A DNA stretch of 48,610 bases, taken from the NCBI GenBank assembly GCA_021733945.1, contig JAIPJX010000017.1:1-48610 (forward strand), in the 5' to 3' direction. Shown piece by piece: positions 8,894 to 16,331 of this stretch. The translations under genes and the position numbers were made by a program. The number at the start of each line of letters is the position of its first letter. Position 1 is the stretch's first letter. This DNA comes from Verrucomicrobiota bacterium (GTDB taxonomy: Bacteria > Verrucomicrobiota > Verrucomicrobiia > Limisphaerales > SIBE01). The notes under the pieces were generated by a model, which saw only the letters and a list, made by a program, of their open reading frames with translations, did not search any database and was not told the DNA's origin.

Positions 8894-9416
8894 GAACCGC
8901 GAACGACTTTTGACTTTTGCGGCGGTCGGCCTGATCGGCCTGTTCGCTGCTGATAAACTGATCTTCTCCCCAATCGGCCGCGCCTGGAGCGGTCGATCGG
9001 CGCAGATCGCCGCGCTTTCCAAATCACTCAGCAATGGTCGGCTTCTGATGGATCGCGAAGCGTCGATTCGCGACTATTGGAAGGAGATTCGTTCGAATGT
9101 CCTGTCCTCGGACGAATCCGTCGCCGAAGGTGCCGTCATGAAATCGGCCGCCCGCTGGCAGGAGGAGAGTGGGATCGGATTCCGGTCCAGAAAACCGCAG
9201 TGGAAGAAACAGGACGACGATTACGGCACGGTAGAGTTTCGCGTGGATGCCACGGGGAACATCGAGAGCGTGACGCAGTTCCTGTTTGCGCTGGAGGCGG
9301 ATCCCCTTCCGGTCAAGGTGGAGAGCCTGGAGATCACGTCCCGTGACAGCGAAGGTCGGGAACTCATGGTCGGAGTCCGGTTCAGCGGTCTGCTTCTTAC
9401 CGGGAAATCAAAATGA
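8886..9416 (+). CDS. GspM/PilO-like membrane protein
   Basis: Protein of 176 residues with one N-terminal membrane helix (about 8-25, LLTFAAVGLIGLFAADKLI). A periplasmic coiled-coil segment with SAQIAALSKSLSNGRLLMDREA follows, then a small alpha/beta domain (VEFRVDATGNIESVTQFLFALE, PVKVESLEITSRD). This matches the topology of GspM and PilO. GGAGG at 8873-8877 lies eight bases before this ATG; an in-frame GTG at 8877 would put the Shine-Dalgarno inside the gene. It overlaps the end of the GspL-like gene and shares ATGA (9413-9416) with the next gene. Confidence 0.75.
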   Translation: MTKNRERLLTFAAVGLIGLFAADKLIFSPIGRAWSGRSAQIAALSKSLSNGRLLMDREASIRDYWKEIRSNVLSSDESVAEGAVMKSAARWQEESGIGFRSRKPQWKKQDDDYGTVEFRVDATGNIESVTQFLFALEADPLPVKVESLEITSRDSEGRELMVGVRFSGLLLTGKSK

Positions 9417-10231
9417 AGCCTGCAAACGTATCCCTCATGACAATGAATCAAATCCGGATTGCCAGCAGGGTCGCGCGGATCGATTTTGGTGGAGGTAACC
9501 GCCGCGCTCCATGGAGTGTCCTGTTGAGCGTGTGGGTGGTGTTCCTGTTGGGTGCGCCCGGGTCCGGTGGTGCCGAGGCGGAGGTGGGGCCGGAGCCTGC
9601 ACCTTCGGTGTCATCCACGGCTGCTGACAGCCCGGTGGCGGCGTCTGGAACGTTTGATGCTTTCAAGATCATCATGCAACGGAATATTTTTAATGCGAAC
9701 CGTGTGCGAGTGATCGACAGACCGGCTGTCACCAATGCTCCGCCCCCGAGGGTTCAGGCATTCTCCCTGCACGGCACCCTCCTGTCCAAGCAGGGGCATT
9801 ACGCGTTTTTTGAAGGCAGCGAGTCGGCCTATCAGGCGGTGCTTGAAGAGGGGCAGAGCATCGCGGGTCATACCATCGCGAAGATCCTGGAGGATTCCGT
9901 CACGTTGAAGACGACCAATGAAATTGAAGTGGAACTTCCGATGCTCATGCAGATGGAACGTCTGGGAGACGGTCCATGGCAGGTGAAGGTCGGGACCGCC
10001 GCTTCGTCCGGAGGTTCCGGGGATCGCGGTGCATCCTCCCCGCGAATGGGCGGCGGACGGGATGGTTATTCGTCGCGACGGGACCGGGGAGACGGTTCGA
10101 CAGTCGTCGGGAGCCGGAGTGCCCCGACCAGTTCGAGCCGGGACGGCGGCGGAGCCGTGGAGAGCGGCGGATCGCCGGAAGAGATTTTAAAGAGACTCAT
10201 GGAACAACGCGCAAAGGAAGAGAACCAATGA
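9413..10231 (+). CDS. GspC-like T2SS protein with HR domain
   Basis: Protein of 272 residues. An N-terminal hydrophobic segment (about 33-50) could be a membrane anchor or signal sequence. A Pro/Ala-rich linker is followed by FKIIMQRNIFNANR, typical of the start of GspC/PilP homology regions. A small beta domain (about 110-190, FSLHGTLLSKQGHYAFFEG and IAGHTIAKILEDSVTLK) fits the GspC HR domain that binds secretin N0. From about 195 the protein is Gly/Ser/Arg-rich. Its place directly before the secretin N-half, with a four-base overlap at each end, supports a GspC role. PilP is the alternative. Confidence 0.7.
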   Translation: MKPANVSLMTMNQIRIASRVARIDFGGGNRRAPWSVLLSVWVVFLLGAPGSGGAEAEVGPEPAPSVSSTAADSPVAASGTFDAFKIIMQRNIFNANRVRVIDRPAVTNAPPPRVQAFSLHGTLLSKQGHYAFFEGSESAYQAVLEEGQSIAGHTIAKILEDSVTLKTTNEIEVELPMLMQMERLGDGPWQVKVGTAASSGGSGDRGASSPRMGGGRDGYSSRRDRGDGSTVVGSRSAPTSSSRDGGGAVESGGSPEEILKRLMEQRAKEENQ

Positions 10232-11775
10232 AAAGTTTACGTGCCAGTTTAATTGCGGCGGCCTTCGTGGCCGCAGTCACCACGGTGCCCGCCCAAAACC
10301 CGACCCCTCCGGCCGATCCCGCCCCGCCGGAAGCTGCCGTGCCCGCTGCTGCCCCTGCCGCCGTGCAGGAGGTGACGGACGGAGACGGGCTGCGCTTTAA
10401 TTTTCGAGGTGCGCAGCTGGAGACCGTTCTGGAATACATGAGCAGGGCGGCCGGATTTGTGATCGTTCCCGAGGTTCGGGTTGAGGGCAAGGTCGATGTG
10501 TGGAGCTATCAGCCGGTGAGCAAGGACGAAGCCGTCGATTTGTTGAACACCGTGTTGAACAAGAACGGATATTCGGCGATTCGCAACGGCAAGGTGCTCA
10601 CGATCACGACGGTTGAGGATGCCAAGAAGCGGGGCATCCCGGTCAGGAAGATTGCGACGAACCAGGAACCCGATGTGATTCCTAAAAACGACGAACTGGT
10701 CACCCAGATCATCGCCGTGCGGTATGCCAACGCCATGCAGTTGACGAAGGATCTGACGCCGCTGCTCCCGGAACACGCCACACTGACGGCGAACGAGAGC
10801 GGCAACGCCCTCGTGTTGACCGATACCCAGACCAGCATTCGGCGGATGACCGAGATTGTGCGGGCTTTGGATACATCCATCTCAAGCATCTCCGCGATTC
10901 GGGTGTTTCCTTTGAAGTATGCCGATGCGACTGAACTGGCCACGGTGGTGAAGGAGCTTTTTGAACCGGTGGCAAGTTCGACGGGGGGCAACAACAACAT
11001 ACGACGTGGATTCAACCCGTTTGGGGGGAGGGGTGGTCGCGGTGGTGGTGGATTTCCTGGCGGCGGCGGTGCCCCTGGCGGAGCTGCTCCGGGCACTGAG
11101 GGCACCGGTGTGAGCGAAGCCCGCGACGCCGCTTCCCGCGTGGTTGCGGTGGCTGATGAACGCACGAATTCGCTCGTGGTCAGCGCCCCGGATGAATACA
11201 TCCCGACGATCGAAGACCTGGTGGAGAAGATCGACTCGTCGGTGGATGATGTCACCGAGCTTCGAGTGTTTCATCTCAAGAATTCGAGTGCTTCGGAAAT
11301 GGCCGACCAACTCGCGCAGCTGTTCCCGGATGAAACAACCTCCCAGAACGGGGCCTTCGGGTTTGGCGGTGGGTTCCGGGGGTTCGGCGGCGGTCGAGGT
11401 GGGGCCTCCCAGACATCAACCAGCGAACGATCCAAGAAACTGGGCAAGGTGACCGCCGTGCCCGATGAACGCACCGGTTCGTTGATCGTCAGTGCGTCCA
11501 GTCAGTTGATGCCGCAGATCGCTCAAATGATCGAGCAGATCGACGCAAACCCCGCGCGCAAGCAGCAGGTCTTTGTTTATCCGCTTGGAAATGCCCAGGC
11601 CGAGGACGTCGCGTTGATCCTTCAGGAGATGTTTCAGTCGCAGAGCAGCCGTACGTCCCAGAACTCGACCCGCAACAATGCGCAGAACAATCCTCTCAAC
11701 AATCGAAATCAGTTTAACCAGGGAACCGGAGGAGCCGGCGCTGGAGGTGGTGGTGGGTTCGGTCAAAGAAATTAG
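10228..11775 (+). CDS. gspD: Secretin N-domain protein (N-terminal half of a split GspD)
   Basis: Protein of 515 residues with a signal peptide (1-23). The domains in order are: N0 (about 55-125, GLRFNFRGAQLETVLEYMSR); N1 (about 150-215, TQIIAVRYANAMQLTKDL); N2 (about 223-345, with a Gly-rich loop at 251-291); and N3 (about 345-445, with a Gly-rich loop near 374-395). Last comes only the first half of another N-domain (FVYPLGNAQAEDVALILQEMF), followed by an Asn/Gly-rich tail and a stop. No beta-barrel secretin domain is present. That domain, with the missing half of the last N-domain, is the next gene. The frame is open upstream, but the ATG at 10228 overlaps the stop of the GspC-like gene and gives the signal peptide. 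Confidence 0.85.
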   Translation: MKSLRASLIAAAFVAAVTTVPAQNPTPPADPAPPEAAVPAAAPAAVQEVTDGDGLRFNFRGAQLETVLEYMSRAAGFVIVPEVRVEGKVDVWSYQPVSKDEAVDLLNTVLNKNGYSAIRNGKVLTITTVEDAKKRGIPVRKIATNQEPDVIPKNDELVTQIIAVRYANAMQLTKDLTPLLPEHATLTANESGNALVLTDTQTSIRRMTEIVRALDTSISSISAIRVFPLKYADATELATVVKELFEPVASSTGGNNNIRRGFNPFGGRGGRGGGGFPGGGGAPGGAAPGTEGTGVSEARDAASRVVAVADERTNSLVVSAPDEYIPTIEDLVEKIDSSVDDVTELRVFHLKNSSASEMADQLAQLFPDETTSQNGAFGFGGGFRGFGGGRGGASQTSTSERSKKLGKVTAVPDERTGSLIVSASSQLMPQIAQMIEQIDANPARKQQVFVYPLGNAQAEDVALILQEMFQSQSSRTSQNSTRNNAQNNPLNNRNQFNQGTGGAGAGGGGGFGQRN

Positions 11776-11783
11776 GGCCTGCG

Positions 11784-11828
11784 GACCCGGGGCGCGACAG
11801 GGTCGCGTCCCGGGTCGATCTATTTTTT
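11784..11828 (+). terminator. Hairpin plus T-run between the two secretin halves
   Basis: Arms at 11784-11798 and 11802-11816 pair over 15 positions, with one G-T wobble and a three-base AGG loop. A run of six T follows at 11823-11828. The shape is that of an intrinsic terminator, although six bases separate the stem from the T-run. It sits inside the operon, nine bases after the N-half stop and before the C-half start. It could therefore lower expression of the barrel half and the kinase, or stabilise the 3' end of the upstream messenger. Confidence 0.6.
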
Positions 11829-11844
11829 AAGCAACACAGATCTT

Positions 11845-13023
11845 ATGATGTATTCAATTTTTAGAAGGGGCAGAATCTGCCTGATCGCTCTTGGTCTCGT
11901 CGGCCTGACTCTCTGCGAGAATCTGGCCCAGCAGCGGACCGGCACCCGGACCGGAAGCGCACGAACGGCGGGTGCCGGAGGTTCGCGGACAGGGGGAGGG
12001 GTGTATCCGAGCAATTCCGAGATCGGCGAGGCGATGATCTCCAGCGATCCGGAGACCCGGAGCATCATTGTGATCTCCGATGAACAGACCAACGAGCAGA
12101 TCAAGAGGGTGATCCAAAATCTGGATCGTCCCAAGCCGCAGGTCCTGATCAAGGTGCTGTTTCTGGAGGTCACCCATGACAAGAGTCTGGATGTCGGGGT
12201 CGAGGGCAACTACTCCAAAGGAATGGGCAACTCCACGACCGGCAATGTAGCCAATGTATTCGGTCTCGCGGCGGCGGGCGCGACGCCGGCGAATCCGGGA
12301 GGGCTCTATTCGGTGCTCGGCAGCGATTTTCAGGTGACCCTTCGGGCACTCGCCGAGGCGGGCAAACTTGAAGTGCTCTCCCGTCCCTCCATCCTGGCTC
12401 GCAACAATCAGCTGGCTACAATATCCGTCGGGAAACGGGTGCCGTTGCCCGGGCCATCGACCCAGGGCGTGACCGGCTTGGTCACGACAAGCGTCCTTTA
12501 CGAGGATGTTGGCATCGAGCTGAACGTGACTCCCTTTATTACCTCGGATGGACTGGTGGAAATGATTGTTCAGCCGGGAATCTCAACGTTGACCGCCGAG
12601 ACCGTGGCGATCAGCGATACCTACAGCGCGCCGGTGATCGCTCAGAGGTATGCTCAAACCGTTGTCGTGACGCCCAGCGGTCAGACGGTCGTGATTGGTG
12701 GTCTGATGGAGACTCAGAAAACCGAACGGGAGAAGAAGATTCCGCTTCTTGGCGATATTCCCTATGTTGGGAATCTGTTTAAACGAAAGATCAAGGACAG
12801 CATAAAAACGGAATTGGTGATTTTTCTGACGCCCTATGTGGTTGCGGACGCCACGCAGTTGGCTCAGATGAGCGAACGTGAGACTGCGGCATCGCAGTTG
12901 CATAAAGGATCCTTCACTGAGGAGGAGTTGAACAAGTTCATCGACAAAATCCCTCCGACCCAGCCTGATCCCGCTGCCTCATCGGCCGATAAACCGGGGT
13001 TGCCGAGTGGTCGCCGCAAGTAG
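11845..13023 (+). CDS. gspD: Secretin C-domain protein (C-terminal half of a split GspD)
   Basis: Protein of 392 residues with its own signal peptide (about 1-28) and a Gly/Thr/Arg-rich linker (30-52). A half N-domain follows (about 53-95, ending VISDEQTNEQIKRVIQNLD), which looks like the missing second half of the last domain of the upstream gene. The secretin barrel domain runs from about 96 to 350. It contains LSRPSILARNNQLATISVG, VPLPGPS at the gate region, and the secretin signature GGLMETQKTEREKKIPLLG followed by DIPYVGNLFKRK and TELVIFLTP. The product should form the outer-membrane channel. The kinase gene follows after 17 bases. Confidence 0.9.
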   Translation: MMYSIFRRGRICLIALGLVGLTLCENLAQQRTGTRTGSARTAGAGGSRTGGGVYPSNSEIGEAMISSDPETRSIIVISDEQTNEQIKRVIQNLDRPKPQVLIKVLFLEVTHDKSLDVGVEGNYSKGMGNSTTGNVANVFGLAAAGATPANPGGLYSVLGSDFQVTLRALAEAGKLEVLSRPSILARNNQLATISVGKRVPLPGPSTQGVTGLVTTSVLYEDVGIELNVTPFITSDGLVEMIVQPGISTLTAETVAISDTYSAPVIAQRYAQTVVVTPSGQTVVIGGLMETQKTEREKKIPLLGDIPYVGNLFKRKIKDSIKTELVIFLTPYVVADATQLAQMSERETAASQLHKGSFTEEELNKFIDKIPPTQPDPAASSADKPGLPSGRRK

Positions 13024-13040
13024 GGGCAAACTCACGTTCC

Positions 13041-14555
13041 ATGGTCAGTCGCAGTTCCATTGTCTACGGCTTGCTCCTGGCAGCGTGGGTCATCGTCGTG
13101 GGTTGGCAGGCTGTCGAGCATCATCGGGTCAAGGCGGCGGCGCGCTCGGCCCTGGTGCACCGGGCTCGCGACATCACCGGAACTCTTGGGATGGTGATGA
13201 AGGCGCAACGGCGGTTCGTGCGTCAGGATCAGATGGAGTCGGCTCTCCAGGAGTTGGTGAAATCCGATGAGCTTGTTTCCATCGCCATCATCAGTGCCGC
13301 CGGAAATGTCGTGGCGTTGGCGGGCGCACCCATTGATCCTGCGATGAGCGGGGCGATGGAGATTGGGGAACACTGGGAGTCGGACCGCATGACCCTCGTG
13401 AATCCGTTTAACCTCGGGGAAAATGTTTCCGGCGAAGGGGAACGCGATCAGACCCGGGTCATCCTGCCCAGACGCGAACCCGGCACCGAACCCTCCCCGG
13501 ATCGCCCGCCTCCCCCGATGTGGGCACCCCGAAGACCGGATGGGGAGTGGCCGTCGTCGACGAATGAAGGTCAGGTGCCGCCCTCCCTGTTGCGGCGTTC
13601 GGACGATGGGGACAGGTCGCCGGGCGGACGCGAACGAAGGTGGCCGTTTCGCCCGTCGTTTCGGATGAGCGACGAGGAATACAAGGCTTTGATTGAAAAG
13701 CAGGGGTCGCAGGGTTTTGTGATCGTGATGGCGACCCAATCGATTCGGGCGGCGTCCGTTCAGGATTTTTGGGTTCGCTGGTGGATCGGTTGTTTTTCAG
13801 CTGCTTCGGCGGTCGGGTTGGCCATTGCCTGGAGGACTTTCGAGAGATCCTCCGAACTCCAGATGCGCCTGGTGCGGGCCAGTCAGCTCAACAGTCATTT
13901 GCGCGAGATGAATCTGGCTGCCGCCGGGTTGGCTCACGAGACCCGCAATCCCCTGAATATCATTCGCGGCCTTTCGCAGATGATCTCGCGACAGGCGGAA
14001 GCCTCGCCCGACATACGGGCCAAGTCGGCCGAGATCGCCGAGGAGGTGGATCAGATCAGCTCGCAATTAAACGAGTTTATCGATTATTCAAAACCGCGTG
14101 AACTGCGCCGGGCTTCGGTCGATCTGGGCACCGTGATTGGGGACGTGGCCCGGGCCCTGCAGAGTGATTTGGAGGACAAGGAGATCCATTTAAAACTCCA
14201 GCAGGAGGAGTTGATCATCGATGCCGACCAACAGATGCTGCGGCAGTTGTTGTTTAATCTCCTGATCAACGCCATCCAGGCGGTGCCGTGCAAGGGCGAA
14301 ATCGAGGTGGTTCCGGTCAAGGTCGACTCCTCCGAGGTTCTGCTCGAGTTTCGGGACAACGGTCCTGGTGTGGCTCCCGAGAACCGAACCGAAATCTTTC
14401 GTCCCTATTTCACAACCCGGAAGGACGGCACCGGGCTGGGGTTGGCCGTGGTGCACCAGATTGTGGCGGCGCACGGATGGGAAATTGACTGCCTTCCGAA
14501 CTCCCCCCAGGGAACCATCTTTCGAGTCAGCCGGATCAAGCGTTTGGTTAAGTGA
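13041..14555 (+). CDS. NtrB/ZraS-like sensor histidine kinase
   Basis: Membrane sensor kinase of 504 residues. Helices lie at about 5-22 and 242-262, enclosing a periplasmic domain. Its second half (about 140-215) is a Pro/Arg/Asp-rich, probably disordered stretch. The H-box is LAHETRNPLNIIRG with His299. The N-box NLLINAIQAV, G1 DNGPGVAP and G2 GTGLGLAVVHQI are all intact, so it should be active. The HxxRNPL form is typical of kinases that pair with NtrC-family regulators, and such a regulator follows 355 bases downstream. The gene starts 17 bases after the secretin C-half, so it is likely cotranscribed with the secretion genes. Confidence 0.9.
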   Translation: MVSRSSIVYGLLLAAWVIVVGWQAVEHHRVKAAARSALVHRARDITGTLGMVMKAQRRFVRQDQMESALQELVKSDELVSIAIISAAGNVVALAGAPIDPAMSGAMEIGEHWESDRMTLVNPFNLGENVSGEGERDQTRVILPRREPGTEPSPDRPPPPMWAPRRPDGEWPSSTNEGQVPPSLLRRSDDGDRSPGGRERRWPFRPSFRMSDEEYKALIEKQGSQGFVIVMATQSIRAASVQDFWVRWWIGCFSAASAVGLAIAWRTFERSSELQMRLVRASQLNSHLREMNLAAAGLAHETRNPLNIIRGLSQMISRQAEASPDIRAKSAEIAEEVDQISSQLNEFIDYSKPRELRRASVDLGTVIGDVARALQSDLEDKEIHLKLQQEELIIDADQQMLRQLLFNLLINAIQAVPCKGEIEVVPVKVDSSEVLLEFRDNGPGVAPENRTEIFRPYFTTRKDGTGLGLAVVHQIVAAHGWEIDCLPNSPQGTIFRVSRIKRLVK

Positions 14556-14582
14556 CACGGGTGTTCGGGACCTCTCCAAAAC

Positions 14583-14672
14583 AGGGTGGAGTCTGTCGCG
14601 CTGCGACAGACAGCTGCCGCGTCCAGCGGTGCAACGAAGCCACGCAGAGAGTGCGACCGCGAAACCAGGGTG
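14583..14672 (+). repeat. REP-like palindromic repeat, family A, copy 1
   Basis: A perfect 9-bp stem with a 3-base loop lies at 14591-14611 (GTCTGTCGC, GCT, GCGACAGAC), followed by a second weaker GC-rich hairpin near 14615-14632. The same order of motifs recurs at 30833-30923 and, in part, at 48326-48360. The similarity extends to a shared CGCGAAACCAGGGTG end. Confidence 0.75.
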
Positions 14673-14708
14673 ATAAAGGGACAGGCTCATAGTCTGCTCC
14701 GGGTGAAG

Positions 14709-14752
14709 CCAAAGCGGCGTCGACGCTTCGCTCTGCCGCACGCACTCCAAAA
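14709..14752 (+). repeat. Dispersed repeat, family D, copy 1
   Basis: These 44 bases match 48249-48292 at 41 positions, and weaker similarity continues for about 30 bases. A related but more diverged copy lies at about 31315-31353. Together with the family A repeat it fills most of the 355-base gap between the sensor kinase and the regulator. I see no gene in that gap. Confidence 0.7.
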
Positions 14753-14910
14753 CGCGGTGGTTCTTCGGACGCCGTGGCTTGGAATCCATTCCGATGGCAA
14801 ACATCCGCTCCAAACGGGTTGCTGCTGGGAATCTCGCGGTCAGGGAGTTGACCTTGGGGCAGAAACTCCTTGCGGGTTGGGCTCTGTGAATATGAAATGG
14901 GGACTCAGCT

Positions 14911-16290
14911 ATGCCTACAAAGCCTTCCCGAACCGGTTCGAAAATCATCCGCCTTTTGGTTGTCGACGATGACGCCGGGCAACGGAGCCTGATTACATCC
15001 TTTCTCAAGGGTCAGGGGTTTGAGACTGAGGTTGCCGAATCCGGCGAGGAGGCTCTGAAAAAGCTCGGGCAGGGGACCTACGAGATGATGGTGTCTGATG
15101 TCCGCATGCCCGGGATCTCAGGTCTCGAGACCCTGCATCAGATTCGGGAACGGGGGATTGCGCTTCCCGTGGTCCTCGTGACCGCATTTCCGGACATCCG
15201 GGATGCCGTGGGAGCCATGCGTGACGGTGCGGTGAACTATCTGGAAAAGCCGATCGATCTGGATGAATTGCTGGCGATTGTTTGTCGGGGAACGGGTTTG
15301 TCGACCCGTGAAGCTCCGGTGATGGTGGTCGATAAACCGTTGCCGGAGCATATCGTTGCCAGGGGAACGCAGATGCAGGCCGTGTTTCGGGATGCCGCGT
15401 TGGTGGCGGGATCCGACAGCCGGATCCTGATCACGGGGGAAAGCGGGGTTGGCAAGGAAGTTCTGGCTGATCTGATTCATTCCTGGAGTTCAAGAGTCCG
15501 TGGGCCGATGATCAAGGTCAATTGCGCTGCCATTCCCGAGACGCTGCTCGAGAGTGAGCTTTTCGGGCACGAAAAGGGGGCGTTTACGGGCGCGCACATG
15601 GAACGAAAAGGGCGGTTCGAAGAGGCGCATGAGGGCACGATCCTCCTGGACGAGATTACCGAGATGTCGCCGCATCTGCAGGCGAAGTTGCTGCGAGTGA
15701 TCCAGGATGGTCGGTTTCAGAGATTGGGTTCAAACCGGGACCGGCAGACCGACGCCCGAATCCTGGCAGCGACGAATCGCAATCTCGAGGAACAGGTGGC
15801 CTCGGGTGCGTTTCGGGAAGATCTGTTCTACAGGTTAAACGTGATGGAAATCTATATCCCGCCGCTGAGGGATCGAGCGGAGGATGTTCTGGAACTCGCC
15901 GCTCGATTCTTTCTTGAGTTTACAGGGCGCCGGGCCCGACTGTCACCGCCGGTCGTGGAGTGTTTTCAAAACTACAACTGGCCCGGAAATGTGCGCGAAC
16001 TCCGCAACGCCATGGAGAGAGCCAGCCTGATGTGCCATGGCGAGCTGGTGCTTCTGGAGCATCTGCCCGCCCGGGTCCGGAGTTCGGCTGGCAGCGTGGG
16101 AAACGGTGTGAAGAATCCGGCTGGACGTCTGGAAGACATCGAACGTGAGGCGATCGTACACGCGCTGCGGGCCAATCACTGCAACCGGACCGAAACTGCC
16201 AAGGCGCTCGGGATCAGCCGACGCGCCCTGACCTACAAGATCCAACGATTCCGCGAGCTCGGATACGAGGTGGACTCCACCGATTCGTAA
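14911..16290 (+). CDS. NtrC-family sigma-54-dependent response regulator
   Basis: Protein of 459 residues. The receiver domain (about 14-125) has VVDDD, phosphoacceptor Asp63 in VSDVRMPG, and the conserved Lys in YLEKPID. The AAA+ domain (about 148-385) has Walker A GESGVGKE at 176-183, GAFTGA at 223-228 and Walker B GTILLDEI. A C-terminal Fis-type helix-turn-helix reads NRTETAKALGISRRALTYKI. All elements for ATP-driven open-complex formation with sigma-54 are intact. It is the likely partner of the kinase upstream, and the secretion operon has a matching promoter core at its head. The Shine-Dalgarno is weak, and the 355-base gap full of repeats may hold its own promoter. Confidence 0.93.
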   Translation: MPTKPSRTGSKIIRLLVVDDDAGQRSLITSFLKGQGFETEVAESGEEALKKLGQGTYEMMVSDVRMPGISGLETLHQIRERGIALPVVLVTAFPDIRDAVGAMRDGAVNYLEKPIDLDELLAIVCRGTGLSTREAPVMVVDKPLPEHIVARGTQMQAVFRDAALVAGSDSRILITGESGVGKEVLADLIHSWSSRVRGPMIKVNCAAIPETLLESELFGHEKGAFTGAHMERKGRFEEAHEGTILLDEITEMSPHLQAKLLRVIQDGRFQRLGSNRDRQTDARILAATNRNLEEQVASGAFREDLFYRLNVMEIYIPPLRDRAEDVLELAARFFLEFTGRRARLSPPVVECFQNYNWPGNVRELRNAMERASLMCHGELVLLEHLPARVRSSAGSVGNGVKNPAGRLEDIEREAIVHALRANHCNRTETAKALGISRRALTYKIQRFRELGYEVDSTDS

Positions 16291-16331
16291 AACGCTGATC
16301 CGTCGATCGATGGTCCGGGGTCCCCGGGGGG

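Noticed and set aside
11760-11850. Simple frameshift or sequencing error splitting gspD
   Set aside because: The spacer holds a strong hairpin, and the second gene starts with a good signal peptide, so an error would not explain the arrangement.
16291-16331. Bidirectional terminator between the NtrC-like gene and acs
   Set aside because: A short CCGGGG/CCCCGG palindrome is present but has no T-run on either side, which is too little to call.
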